DNA of 14,640 bases from an uncultured Veillonella sp. (GCA_934183145.1 CAKPSA010000020.1:1-14640), one strand, 5' to 3'. Counted from the first letter of the stretch, positions 7,292-14,637 are shown. Notes: generated from the letters alone by a model not told the origin. Numbers and translations are program-made.

Positions 7292-7323
7292 ATTATACCC
7301 ATAGGGGTATAATCCTTAGTCAA
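7292..7323 (-). promoter_or_regulatory. Promoter with CsoR/RcnR-like operator (site A)
   Basis: On the minus strand TTGACT (7318-7323) and TATAAT (7292-7297) stand 20 bases apart. A 22-base near-perfect inverted repeat (7292-7313), core ATACCCCTATGGGTAT, overlaps the -10 box. An AT inverted repeat around a C-run/G-run centre is typical of CsoR/RcnR-family metal-sensor operators. The long 20-base spacer would alternatively suit a MerR-type activator. Almost the same core recurs at 12957-12973. Confidence 0.6.
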
Positions 7324-7412
7324 CTATACTATAAATTAAGCGTTAACACAATCTATTTTGAGAATATTTTCGATATATTTGGGTAGAAGAAAGTTACACG
7401 TTTAATAAATAA

Positions 7413-7459
7413 TGGATAATATAAAAATAGCAGTTAACCAAATGGTTAACTGCTATTTT
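7413..7459 (-). terminator. Terminator of the transporter operon
   Basis: Sixteen-base perfect stem (7424-7439 with 7444-7459) with a four-base loop. The AT ends give a T-rich run on the minus strand. It lies 30 bases past the stop of the nikE-like gene and separates the riboswitch-controlled operon from the second binding-protein gene. Confidence 0.85.
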
Positions 7460-7469
7460 ATATTATCTG

Positions 7470-7497
7470 AACTTACGCTTTTCTAAACTTACGCTTT
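7470..7497. repeat. 12-base direct repeat over the nikE stop codon
   Basis: AACTTACGCTTT occurs at 7470-7481 and 7486-7497. The second copy contains the stop codon of the ATPase gene (7489-7491). This looks like a small local duplication that left the reading frame intact. Confidence 0.5.
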
Positions 7498-8301
7498 CGC
7501 TGCTTCTTCTAAGGTAAGCGGCTTATGATCTTTACCAATTTCAAAGATAGAGCTCAATAGAACCTTCGTATAAGGATGTTTTGCATCGGCTAAATGGAAT
7601 GCATCTAGCTCTTCAACGATAGCACCTTTATACATAACCACAACCTTATGACACATCGTGCGAATGAATGCAATATCATGAGCAATGAATAGGTATGTTA
7701 AGTTTTTCTTTTTTTGTAAACGCGCTAATAGGTACGCGATAGAGTCCTGCACAGAAACGTCTAGAGCGCTTGTGGCCTCATCTAGCACAAGAATTTCTGG
7801 CTCAAGTACAATAGCACGGGCAATGGCCACACGTTGACGTTGGCCGCCAGACATTTCATGAGGATAGCGATGCATAAACTCACGAGGTAGGTCTACCATC
7901 TCGAGATAGTCACCAGCAATTTGTTCTTCCTTTCCCTTTTCAAGAAGACCAAAGTTGTATAGCGGTTCGAGGATAATATCCTTTACCTTCATGCGTGGAT
8001 TGAAGGCTGCCGATGGATCTTGGAATACCATTTGAATCTTTTTGCGGTATTCTTTCGTTTGCTCAGAGTTCATATGTTGTATTTCTACGCCATCTACGTA
8101 AATCTCGCCTTCTGTGATAGGAAGCATCTTCATGATCATACGAACCAATGTAGTTTTACCAGAGCCAGACTCCCCTACAATCCCAAGGGACTGGCCTTTT
8201 TCTAAGGTAATATTAATATCCTTACATGCTTCGAGCTCACCACCAGTTGGAAGTGGGAATCGTTTATACACATTTTTAATTTCTACTGCGTATTTAGTCA
8301 A
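7489..8301 (-). CDS. nikE: ABC transporter ATP-binding subunit, NikE-like
   Basis: 270 residues. Energises the importer as one half of the ATPase pair with the product of 8294-9091. Walker A GESGSGKTT (43-51), Q-loop Q94, signature MSGGQRQ (150-156), Walker B LVLDEA (171-176) and switch H208 are all intact. The start is TTG at 8301, within the last codons of the upstream gene (eight-base overlap), with AGGAGGT eight bases ahead; such overlap indicates translational coupling. The family covers dipeptide, oligopeptide and nickel importers. The nickel/cobalt reading comes from the NikA-like binding proteins and the cobalamin riboswitch, not from this subunit. It lacks the long C-terminal extension common in Opp ATPases. 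Last gene of its operon. Confidence 0.93.
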   Translation of the reverse strand: MTKYAVEIKNVYKRFPLPTGGELEACKDINITLEKGQSLGIVGESGSGKTTLVRMIMKMLPITEGEIYVDGVEIQHMNSEQTKEYRKKIQMVFQDPSAAFNPRMKVKDIILEPLYNFGLLEKGKEEQIAGDYLEMVDLPREFMHRYPHEMSGGQRQRVAIARAIVLEPEILVLDEATSALDVSVQDSIAYLLARLQKKKNLTYLFIAHDIAFIRTMCHKVVVMYKGAIVEELDAFHLADAKHPYTKVLLSSIFEIGKDHKPLTLEEAAKA

Positions 8302-9091
8302 TGTAACGACCTCCTCCCAGTGTTGGCACCGAATCTTTTAATTGTTTCGTATATTCATTAGATGGATGTTCCAAAATATCTTGCGGAGTACCAGCATCTA
8401 CAACACGGCCCTTTTTCATAACAATGATATAATCGGACATATACGCTGCTACACCAAGGTTATGCGTAACCATTACAATTGCTGAATTATGCTCTTTAGC
8501 TAGTTCAAGCATTTGCATAACCACTTGAGATTGTGTTGTTACATCCAGAGCAGATGTAGGTTCATCACCAATGAGTAATGCTGGGTCCAAAGCTAATGCC
8601 ATGGCAATACCCACACGTTGGCGTTGACCACCAGATAACTCATGAGGATAACGGCGCAAGATATCTGCACAATTAGGTAGAGATACAGATTCCAATAACT
8701 CAATGGCTCGTCGATCACATTCATCATTGGAGATTTCAATATGAGATTTAAACAACTCTCTAAACTGTTTACCAATGCGAACAATAGGATCCAATGCACT
8801 ACCACTATCTTGGAAAATCATGGCCATATCTTTGCCTCGCAAAGATCTCCATTCAGATTTAGACAGGTTACGAAGGTCATGACCATTAAAGATCATAGAA
8901 CCATCTGTAACTTCACCACCTACAGGTAGTAAACCCATGAGGGCCCGAATCACGGTAGTTTTACCGGATCCGGACTCACCTACGATGGTTAATACCTTGC
9001 CGCGTTCCAAGGTAAAATTCACATCCATAACAGCAGGCACACCTTGGTACGCGATGTTAAGGTTTTCTACGGTTAGTATGTTTTCTGCCAT
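8294..9091 (-). CDS. nikD: ABC transporter ATP-binding subunit, NikD-like
   Basis: 265 residues. Partner ATPase of the importer, on the cytoplasmic face. Walker A GESGSGKTT (38-46), Q-loop Q94, signature LSGGQRQ (152-158), Walker B LLIGDEP (172-178) and switch H210 are present. NIAYQGVPAVMDVNFTLE at the N-terminus is typical of the NikD/DppD branch. The ATG at 9091 follows AAGGAG by five bases, and the gap to the binding-protein gene upstream is only twelve bases. It overlaps the next ATPase gene. The two ATPases are similar but not recent duplicates. Substrate assignment rests on context as for the other subunits. Confidence 0.93.
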   Translation of the reverse strand: MAENILTVENLNIAYQGVPAVMDVNFTLERGKVLTIVGESGSGKTTVIRALMGLLPVGGEVTDGSMIFNGHDLRNLSKSEWRSLRGKDMAMIFQDSGSALDPIVRIGKQFRELFKSHIEISNDECDRRAIELLESVSLPNCADILRRYPHELSGGQRQRVGIAMALALDPALLIGDEPTSALDVTTQSQVVMQMLELAKEHNSAIVMVTHNLGVAAYMSDYIIVMKKGRVVDAGTPQDILEHPSNEYTKQLKDSVPTLGGGRYID

Positions 9092-9103
9092 TATAGCTCC
9101 TTA

Positions 9104-10669
9104 TTATTTAGTAATTTTGTTTGTAATCCAGTAGTAATCAGTTGGGTACATTACGGCACCTTTCAAGTAAGAGCCAGTTATGATATTAGTTTTAGGGTAA
9201 CCTAAGAATAATGCAGCGCCATCATTCATCAATAATTGTTGAATTTGGATTGCATATTCACGACGTTTAGCAGGATCGAATTCAGTTTTAGCTGCATCTA
9301 ACAATTGGTCAACTTGTGGGTTGGAGTAACCAGAACCATTTTGAGGATTGGAACCATCTACGTTAGTATGCCAGTAGTTACCTAAGAACCAGATTGGGTC
9401 GCCTGTATTAGCAGTTACGATATTGGAAATAAGCATATCATAGTCGCCTTCTTTACCCATTTTATCAACCAAGTTATAGTCAACTGTTTTAATTTTCATG
9501 TCGATACCAACTTTTTTGAGGTCTGCTTGAACAGCTTCTGCATAAAGTGGTAATTCAGCACGAGAGTTGTATACTACGAAATTGAATGTTAATGGTTTGC
9601 CATCTTTATCAAGGATGCCGTCGCCATCGGTATCTTTCCAGCCATCTTCTGCTAACAATTGTTTAGAACGTTCAGGATTATATGCATTAGGATCTTTCAA
9701 ATCTTTGAAGCCATAGTCCACGGATGGTGGAATTGGAGCGGAACCAGGAATGAATGTACCTTTTAATAATACATCAGCATAGTTTTTGCGGTCTGTTGCA
9801 GAAATAACAGCTGCACGAACTTTGTCATCACCAAGAACGCCTTTTTGGTTAATACGAGCCAATACTACGCGAAGGGATGCAATTTCATCAACCTTGAACT
9901 TATCGTTATTTTGGAATAAGCCAATTTCACCAGCACCGATGTTAACAGCCATATCAACATCACCAGATTGTAAGCTCATAGCACGTGTATTAGGATCATC
10001 GATAGAAGGAATCTCTACAGTTTTGAAAGGTACTGTGCCATCCCAGTAGTTTTCGTTGGCGGCCATTTCAGCACGTTCTTTTGTGAAAGATTTAACTACG
10101 TATGGGCCTGTACCGATAGGACCTTCTTTGGCGAAGTTACGACCATCTTTTTCAGATTGAACGTCAACGATTAGGAACAATGGGTCAGCTAAAAGACCAG
10201 GCATATTAGGATATTCTTTCTTCGTATGAATTACCAATTGTTGGCCATTGGCTTCGATGGAATCATATTCAAAGAATGTTTTTGCAAGATTGTTTTTTTC
10301 AAAAGAGCGTTCGATAGATGCTTTAACAGCTGCTGCATCTACTTTTTTACCATTAGAGAATTTTACCTTATCGTTGATAGTAAAAGTCCATGTCTTATGG
10401 TCTGGAGATACTTCCCATTTAGAAGCAATCCAAGGTTGAGGCTTCATTTGTTCGTCAAATTTAGCCAATGTTTCACCTATACCATAACGCATTACAACCC
10501 AGGCGAAGAAGTTTTCTGTAGGTTCTAATGTAGATGCGAAGTTAGTTACGCCAACCTTTAATACGTCTTTGTTATTAGCACCACCATTGGAGCCACAACC
10601 TGCGATGAAGGAACCCATCATTACAATGCTAAGACCTGCTAAGAGGGCTTTTTTCCAAGATTTTTTCAT
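9104..10669 (-). CDS. nikA: Substrate-binding lipoprotein, nickel/cobalt/peptide type (NikA-like)
   Basis: 521 residues, SBP_bac_5 family. The signal peptide ends in the lipobox FIAGC with C25. The frame is open for eleven more codons upstream, but the ATG at 10669 is preceded by AAGGAG and begins directly with the KK-rich signal, so I use it. WTFTINDKVKFSNG (94-107) and GTGPYVVKSFTKERAE (186-201) with NENYWDG follow the NikA-like pattern. DTDGDGILDKDG (346-357) resembles a calcium-binding loop, shared with the paralogue at 5669-7222. The gene is inside the riboswitch-controlled operon, between nikC and nikD. A large hairpin lies in the 149-base gap upstream. The ligand could be Ni or Co, free or chelated; a peptide ligand cannot be excluded by eye. 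Confidence 0.92.
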   Translation of the reverse strand: MKKSWKKALLAGLSIVMMGSFIAGCGSNGGANNKDVLKVGVTNFASTLEPTENFFAWVVMRYGIGETLAKFDEQMKPQPWIASKWEVSPDHKTWTFTINDKVKFSNGKKVDAAAVKASIERSFEKNNLAKTFFEYDSIEANGQQLVIHTKKEYPNMPGLLADPLFLIVDVQSEKDGRNFAKEGPIGTGPYVVKSFTKERAEMAANENYWDGTVPFKTVEIPSIDDPNTRAMSLQSGDVDMAVNIGAGEIGLFQNNDKFKVDEIASLRVVLARINQKGVLGDDKVRAAVISATDRKNYADVLLKGTFIPGSAPIPPSVDYGFKDLKDPNAYNPERSKQLLAEDGWKDTDGDGILDKDGKPLTFNFVVYNSRAELPLYAEAVQADLKKVGIDMKIKTVDYNLVDKMGKEGDYDMLISNIVTANTGDPIWFLGNYWHTNVDGSNPQNGSGYSNPQVDQLLDAAKTEFDPAKRREYAIQIQQLLMNDGAALFLGYPKTNIITGSYLKGAVMYPTDYYWITNKITK

Positions 10670-10763
10670 GTAAAATCTCCTTGTACAATTACATATAAAC
10701 ATAAAACATACACATCATAACTACTACAAACCATAATAGTCATAATGGAAAAACCACAGTATT

Positions 10764-10807
10764 GCTTATTTATCCGATAGCTTTCACAAAGCTATCTATA
10801 AATAAGC
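10764..10807 (-). other. Large hairpin between permease and binding-protein genes
   Basis: GCTTATTTAT/ATAAATAAGC (10764-10773 with 10798-10807) encloses GATAGCTTT/AAAGCTATC (10776-10784 with 10788-10796), with small internal mismatches and a three-base loop. No strong T-run follows on the minus strand, so it is more likely an mRNA-stabilising or processing hairpin, or a weak attenuator that sets subunit ratios, than a full terminator. Confidence 0.6.
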
Positions 10808-10818
10808 ATCACACGTAA

Positions 10819-11640
10819 CTAACCTTGGTTCTTAGGATCCACTACGTCCCGTAAGGAATCAGACCAAAGGTTAAAAATAGCAACTACGATAAGGATGGAC
10901 ATACCAGGGAATGCCATAAGCCATGGGCTAGTTTGCAAATATTGGCGTCCTTCATTAAGCATAAGGCCCCATTCTGGTGTTGGTGGTTGAGCACCAAAGC
11001 CAAGGAAGGAAAGACCTGCTACTTCAATCATGATAGCCCCAATATCAAGCGCACCAGTTGTAACAACAAGAGGAAGGATATTAGGAATGATATGACGTCT
11101 TAAGATAGTCGTTGTAGACGCACCCATCATAACGGCAGCCGTTACATACTCTTCACCGCGAACTTTCAAAGTCATAGAGCGTACGATACGAGCATATTTT
11201 GCCCAGCCAACTACAGATAGCGCTATTATCGTATTCACAATGCTACCGCCCAAAATACCAGCAATAGCAATGGCTAATACAACGCCAGGGAAGGATAGCA
11301 TAATATCTGCAAGACGCATAAGGATAATCTCAATCTTACCGCCGAAGTAACCAGCTACCGCACCAATAACAGTACCAACACTTACCATGATAACAACGAT
11401 GCTTACCCCCATAAACAAGGATAACTGAGTACCGTAAATAACACGAGACAATACATCACGACCTAGCTTATCTGTACCAAATAAGTGATGACTACTTGGC
11501 GCTTGTAATGCTTGACTCATATTGGATGAAAAAGCATCACCTGGTGCCAACCAAGGTGCAAAAATAGCAACGAGGACTACGATAATCATTAATGCGCTGT
11601 AGAAAGAGAACAATTTATGTTTTTGAATAAATTCTGCCAT
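10819..11640 (-). CDS. nikC: ABC transporter permease, NikC-like
   Basis: 273 residues, BPD_transp_1 fold, about six membrane segments. FGTDKLGRDVLSR (54-66) and the EAA coupling loop AAVMMGASTTTILRRHIIPN (168-187) identify the DppC/NikC branch, as does the C-terminal PEWGLMLNEGR and NLWSDSLRD. It forms the membrane channel with the product of 11640-12578. The start ATG shares the A of the upstream stop (TAATG), so translation is coupled. Specificity within the peptide/nickel family cannot be read from this subunit. Confidence 0.93.
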   Translation of the reverse strand: MAEFIQKHKLFSFYSALMIIVVLVAIFAPWLAPGDAFSSNMSQALQAPSSHHLFGTDKLGRDVLSRVIYGTQLSLFMGVSIVVIMVSVGTVIGAVAGYFGGKIEIILMRLADIMLSFPGVVLAIAIAGILGGSIVNTIIALSVVGWAKYARIVRSMTLKVRGEEYVTAAVMMGASTTTILRRHIIPNILPLVVTTGALDIGAIMIEVAGLSFLGFGAQPPTPEWGLMLNEGRQYLQTSPWLMAFPGMSILIVVAIFNLWSDSLRDVVDPKNQG

Positions 11641-12578
11641 TATGCTCTCTCCCTTTTCAATCTAGGGTCTAATAGGATATATGATGCATCAACTAATGCG
11701 TTAATACACATATAAGCTAAAGCAACCCACAACACAAAGCCTTCAATCAATGGATAGTCGCGCATAGTAATGGCGTATACTGCCATATTCCCAAGACCTG
11801 GCCAAGAGAATACCATTTCTACAACGGCTACACCACCCAATAACCAACCAATGAGAACACCTAAAATGGTGATAAGTGGTAGTACTGCATTAGGTAAAAT
11901 ATGCCCGAATAAAATTTTTACTTCACTTACACCACGAGCGCGAGCACCGATAACGTAATCCTTTTCCATTTCTTCAAGGATAACGAGACGAACTTGGCGC
12001 ATGTACTTGGACCCTACTACAACAGCTAATGTAATAGCAGGCAAAATAACGCCTGTAGCAGTCACACGAGATGATGCAATTGGTACAAGACCTAATTTAA
12101 GACCAAAGATGTAAATCAGTACAAGACCTAACCAGAATGTAGGCATAGATACGCCTACAAAGGATGCAGCCCGTAACAGATAATCTATCCATTTATTACG
12201 GTTCAATGCACTAATAATCCCAGCCGGCAATGCATAGAGTAATGTAAACACTAATGCAGTCCCTGTAAGGGCAACCGTTCCTGGCAAAGCCTCTAACATA
12301 CGATCTACCACAGGTTTCTTAGATGAATAGCTCATCCCTAAATCCCCTTGTGCTGCATTTACAACCCAATTGGCATATTGTACCAAAAATGGTTTGTCTA
12401 GCCCTAACTGCGCTCGTGTTTCATCGATTGTCTGTTGAGAAACGATGGTATCCGCGGTTTCCAATAACATAGTTACTGGATCACCAGGAGCTAAATAGGT
12501 GAGACAAAATGTTAAGAATGTAATGCCAAACAGTGTAACAACAAACTGTCCCAGCTGCTTAGCAAAGCGTTTGCCCAT
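11640..12578 (-). CDS. nikB: ABC transporter permease, NikB-like
   Basis: 312 residues. First gene of the riboswitch-controlled operon. Typical DppB/NikB build: an N-terminal membrane helix, FCLTYLAPGDPVTMLL (24-39), an extracytoplasmic segment with GLDKPFLVQYANWV, then five more membrane helices. The EAA loop GARARGVSEVKILFGHILPN (211-230) contacts the ATPases. EMVFSWPGLG is a conserved late motif of the family. The ATG at 12578 follows GGAGG by five bases. It probably imports cobalt or nickel, because the operon is governed by a cobalamin riboswitch; peptide transport is the alternative. Confidence 0.93.
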   Translation of the reverse strand: MGKRFAKQLGQFVVTLFGITFLTFCLTYLAPGDPVTMLLETADTIVSQQTIDETRAQLGLDKPFLVQYANWVVNAAQGDLGMSYSSKKPVVDRMLEALPGTVALTGTALVFTLLYALPAGIISALNRNKWIDYLLRAASFVGVSMPTFWLGLVLIYIFGLKLGLVPIASSRVTATGVILPAITLAVVVGSKYMRQVRLVILEEMEKDYVIGARARGVSEVKILFGHILPNAVLPLITILGVLIGWLLGGVAVVEMVFSWPGLGNMAVYAITMRDYPLIEGFVLWVALAYMCINALVDASYILLDPRLKRERA

Positions 12579-12673
12579 AGGCGCCTCCTATACTCTCTAA
12601 ATACTACAATAATCTTAATGAACAACTAATAAGCTAATCTCTCCCGCAATAATAGAGGTACATATAGGAAAAC

Positions 12674-12703
12674 AACAAAAAAGGTTAGTCCACCTGACTA
12701 ACC
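12674..12703 (-). terminator. Riboswitch-controlled intrinsic terminator
   Basis: Perfect eight-base stem GGTTAGTC/GACTAACC (12683-12690 with 12696-12703), five-base loop, then TTTTTTGTTGTT on the minus strand. It lies between the aptamer and nikB, as expected for control by premature termination. The segment after the aptamer (CTCTAAA, about 12736-12742) could pair with TTTAG and CAGG around the terminator stem to form a competing fold. Confidence 0.85.
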
Positions 12704-12740
12704 TAAAGTAAGCACGGCATATGCATACCATGCCATTTAG

Positions 12741-12890
12741 AGCAGGCTTTCTGACTCATGATTCATCGCAACATTTCGGCCTTCCCAGTCTCCCAGTGAC
12801 CCTATAATGAAACCTTGCTCCTCATTACAGCTATTTGCATAGTATGGGATTTCCACCCATTTTCCTCTTTTACGCTCGGTAAACACCGAC
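12741..12890 (-). ncRNA. Cobalamin (B12) riboswitch
   Basis: Read on the minus strand, the core elements appear in order: GGTG (about 12887-12884), AAGAGGAAA, GGTGGAAATCCC (12857-12846), CTGTAA (12830-12825), GTCACTGG then GGGAAGG (12800-12779), and the 3' element GAGTCAGAAAGCCTGCT (12757-12741). These match the cobalamin aptamer consensus. The segment that usually reads CCCGC before the ACTGTAA box is diverged here (ATGCAAATAG, 12840-12831). It precedes a terminator and the transporter operon; B12 is expected to switch the operon off. Confidence 0.9.
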
Positions 12891-12922
12891 ACTCATTAGT
12901 TTATTCATTTTTATCGATTATA

Positions 12923-12951
12923 AATATACTATATTAATATTATGTTTACAA
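12923..12951 (-). promoter_or_regulatory. Candidate promoter of the riboswitch-transporter operon
   Basis: TTGTAA (12946-12951), 17 bases, TATATT (12923-12928), starting transcription near 12916, just before the riboswitch. An alternative -10, TATAAT at 12975-12980, would place the start inside operator site B but has no good -35. Confidence 0.4.
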
Positions 12952-12956
12952 TACGT

Positions 12957-12973
12957 ATACCCCTTATGGGTAT
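12957..12973. promoter_or_regulatory. CsoR/RcnR-like operator (site B)
   Basis: Plus-strand ATACCCCTTATGGGTAT is the same motif as site A at 7292-7313 with one extra T in the centre. It lies just upstream of the candidate -35 of the transporter operon. Two near-identical copies at the two promoters of one transport system make chance unlikely. The cognate regulator is not encoded in the window. Confidence 0.6.
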
Positions 12974-12976
12974 CAT

Positions 12977-13250
12977 TATATTTAGTAAAATCAATATAAT
13001 TTTTATACTAATAAAATATATTGATTAGTGATATATATCACATATACGCATAAAACACTAATAAACCTTTTATATATATGATTTTTTCAGTATAGATTGA
13101 ATATATCTGTATATATATAAATTTTTATGATAATCCTAAAATAAATTATGAAATATTTTTATAAATCAACAAAGAATTTTAATAGTTCGATTTCTAATCT
13201 TGTATGTAAACAAGACTAATACCATCAACAATATAAGTAAGTTGTTAAAT
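12977..13250. other. AT-rich gene-free spacer
   Basis: No credible coding frame was found here. It holds mostly A/T runs, the GTGA-N6-TCAC palindrome at 13028-13041, and a small inverted repeat TCTTGT-N6-ACAAGA at 13198-13215. It is the region upstream of the transporter operon and downstream of potE; nothing else could be identified. Confidence 0.6.
13028..13041. promoter_or_regulatory. Perfect GTGA-N6-TCAC palindrome, CRP/FNR-family-like site
   Basis: GTGATATATATCAC is a perfect 14-base palindrome and fits the general half-site layout of CRP/FNR-family regulators (GTGA, six bases, TCAC). Its AT-only centre sits in AT-rich DNA, but the GTGA/TCAC arms are not explained by composition. It is about 55 bases upstream of operator site B. 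Confidence 0.35.
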
Positions 13251-13251
13251 A

Positions 13252-13285
13252 CAAAAAAGAGGCCATTACATAGTAATGACCTCTT
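13252..13285 (-). terminator. Terminator of the potE-like gene
   Basis: A stem of thirteen pairs with one G-T (13257-13269 with 13273-13285), a three-base loop and a run of six Ts on the minus strand, 20 bases after the stop codon at 13306. Confidence 0.85.
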
Positions 13286-13305
13286 GTAAGACGAGAGTTA
13301 TTCAA

Positions 13306-14637
13306 TTAATCGATACTTTGTTGTAAGCGGTGCGCTTTGCGTGTAGCCCACGCTTTACGCAAAACATAGATCACAAGACCAATGCTAACTGCCACTGCAC
13401 TACCAACCATAGCATCAAAACCACATGCATAGATAGCATACAAGCAGTACACAACGCCTGCACCAAACACGTAGTTGGAGCGTTTAATACGGCTTTCAGC
13501 TACACCAGCCATACGCATCATTGTAGGTACAGCTAAGATGCACAATACATATGGTACTACGTTAGTTACAACCGCTAAGTTTACTAGTACTTCAAATTGC
13601 TCACGCAAGGAGTCGCTAGCAGTGAACAAAGTAAGCAATGTTTCTACAGCGAGTAAAATAAATACGCCACGAACAGGAGCATCTTTACTATTCACACGAG
13701 CGAATACTTTAGGGAAGTAACCATGTTCCGCTGCGCTTTTGAATACGCGGGACAATGTGAATTGCCAGCAGAGCAAAGCGCCAAAGCAAGAAATAACCAT
13801 TGCAGCCATAACGATGTTTGCAATTGTATCATTGAACATGTATACGAATGTCAAACCGAACGGTGCATTAGAATTTAATAAGTCGATGTTAGGCACGATA
13901 CCGGCCATAACATTTGTGGACAAGATGTAAACCACTGCCACTGCTAATGTACCTGCCACAGTTGCGATAGGTACGTTTTTCTTTGGATTTTCAACAGCAT
14001 CAGCATTAGCCGCTGCGGACTCAAATCCTAGGAAGCCCCATAAAGTAAGGGAAATGGATTGTTTTACTGCATCATAAAACGGAAGATCATTTGGGTTCCA
14101 AGCTGCCCAATAAATAGATGGGTCAAACCAGTACCAGCCGATTGTACCAATTAATAAAACTGGAACAATAGAGCCCCAAATAGTCATGTTGCTGAGTCGA
14201 CCAGTGAAACGATTACCACGGAAGTTCAAAATCGCTGCAAACCACAAGAGCACAATTGTTACTTGGCTTGTTTGCGTTGCATTGAGGTCAACACCAAAGA
14301 AAGCTGCGCCATAACCTACGGCAGATACCGCGATGGCGATATTAGCAATGATGAGAGATATGCTGTAAGCATAGCTCGCCATAAAATGTCCAGTTTTACC
14401 GAAGCGGTGTTCTGCATAACCGCCCATGCCCCCCTTAATTTGGGAGAACATACCCGCTTGAGCAAAAATATACGCTAACAAAAGCGCACCCACAGCTGTT
14501 ACGAGCCAAGATAAAACTGAAATAGTACCAACTTGAGCCAAATTAGTTGGTAACATAATGATCCCAGCTCCTAGCATATTGGCTGCTACCATTGTGGTTA
14601 GCTGGAATACAGACATTTTTTTAGCGGTGGTTTTCAT
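13306..14637 (-). CDS. potE: Putrescine/ornithine antiporter, PotE-like (APC family)
   Basis: 443 residues, about twelve membrane segments, amino acid-polyamine-organocation family. It exchanges putrescine for ornithine, or takes up putrescine, across the inner membrane. The match to E. coli PotE as I recall it is close along the whole length: MLGAGIIMLPTNLAQVGTIS (21-40), SWLVTAVG, KGGMGGYAEHRFGKTGHFMA (68-87), IAISAVGYG-like IAVSAVGYG (102-110), LWGFLGFESAAANADAVENP (199-218) with E206 in place of the important PotE glutamate 207, and STNVMAGIVPN. The ATG ends three bases before the window edge, so the ribosome site and any upstream partner such as an ornithine decarboxylase are not visible. 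Veillonella-type bacteria are known to carry cadaverine or putrescine in their peptidoglycan, so polyamine exchange may also serve the cell wall; that link is inference. Related lysine/cadaverine antiporters are the main alternative. Confidence 0.92.
   Translation of the reverse strand: MKTTAKKMSVFQLTTMVAANMLGAGIIMLPTNLAQVGTISVLSWLVTAVGALLLAYIFAQAGMFSQIKGGMGGYAEHRFGKTGHFMASYAYSISLIIANIAIAVSAVGYGAAFFGVDLNATQTSQVTIVLLWFAAILNFRGNRFTGRLSNMTIWGSIVPVLLIGTIGWYWFDPSIYWAAWNPNDLPFYDAVKQSISLTLWGFLGFESAAANADAVENPKKNVPIATVAGTLAVAVVYILSTNVMAGIVPNIDLLNSNAPFGLTFVYMFNDTIANIVMAAMVISCFGALLCWQFTLSRVFKSAAEHGYFPKVFARVNSKDAPVRGVFILLAVETLLTLFTASDSLREQFEVLVNLAVVTNVVPYVLCILAVPTMMRMAGVAESRIKRSNYVFGAGVVYCLYAIYACGFDAMVGSAVAVSIGLVIYVLRKAWATRKAHRLQQSID

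Noticed and set aside
10226..10528. 100-codon plus-strand frame antisense to the first binding-protein gene
   Set aside because: Mirror of a clear SBP_bac_5 coding sequence; cysteine- and phenylalanine-rich composition typical of an antisense artefact.
10670..10702. Longer start of the first binding protein at 10702
   Set aside because: The ATG at 10669 has AAGGAG and directly begins a normal lipoprotein signal peptide.
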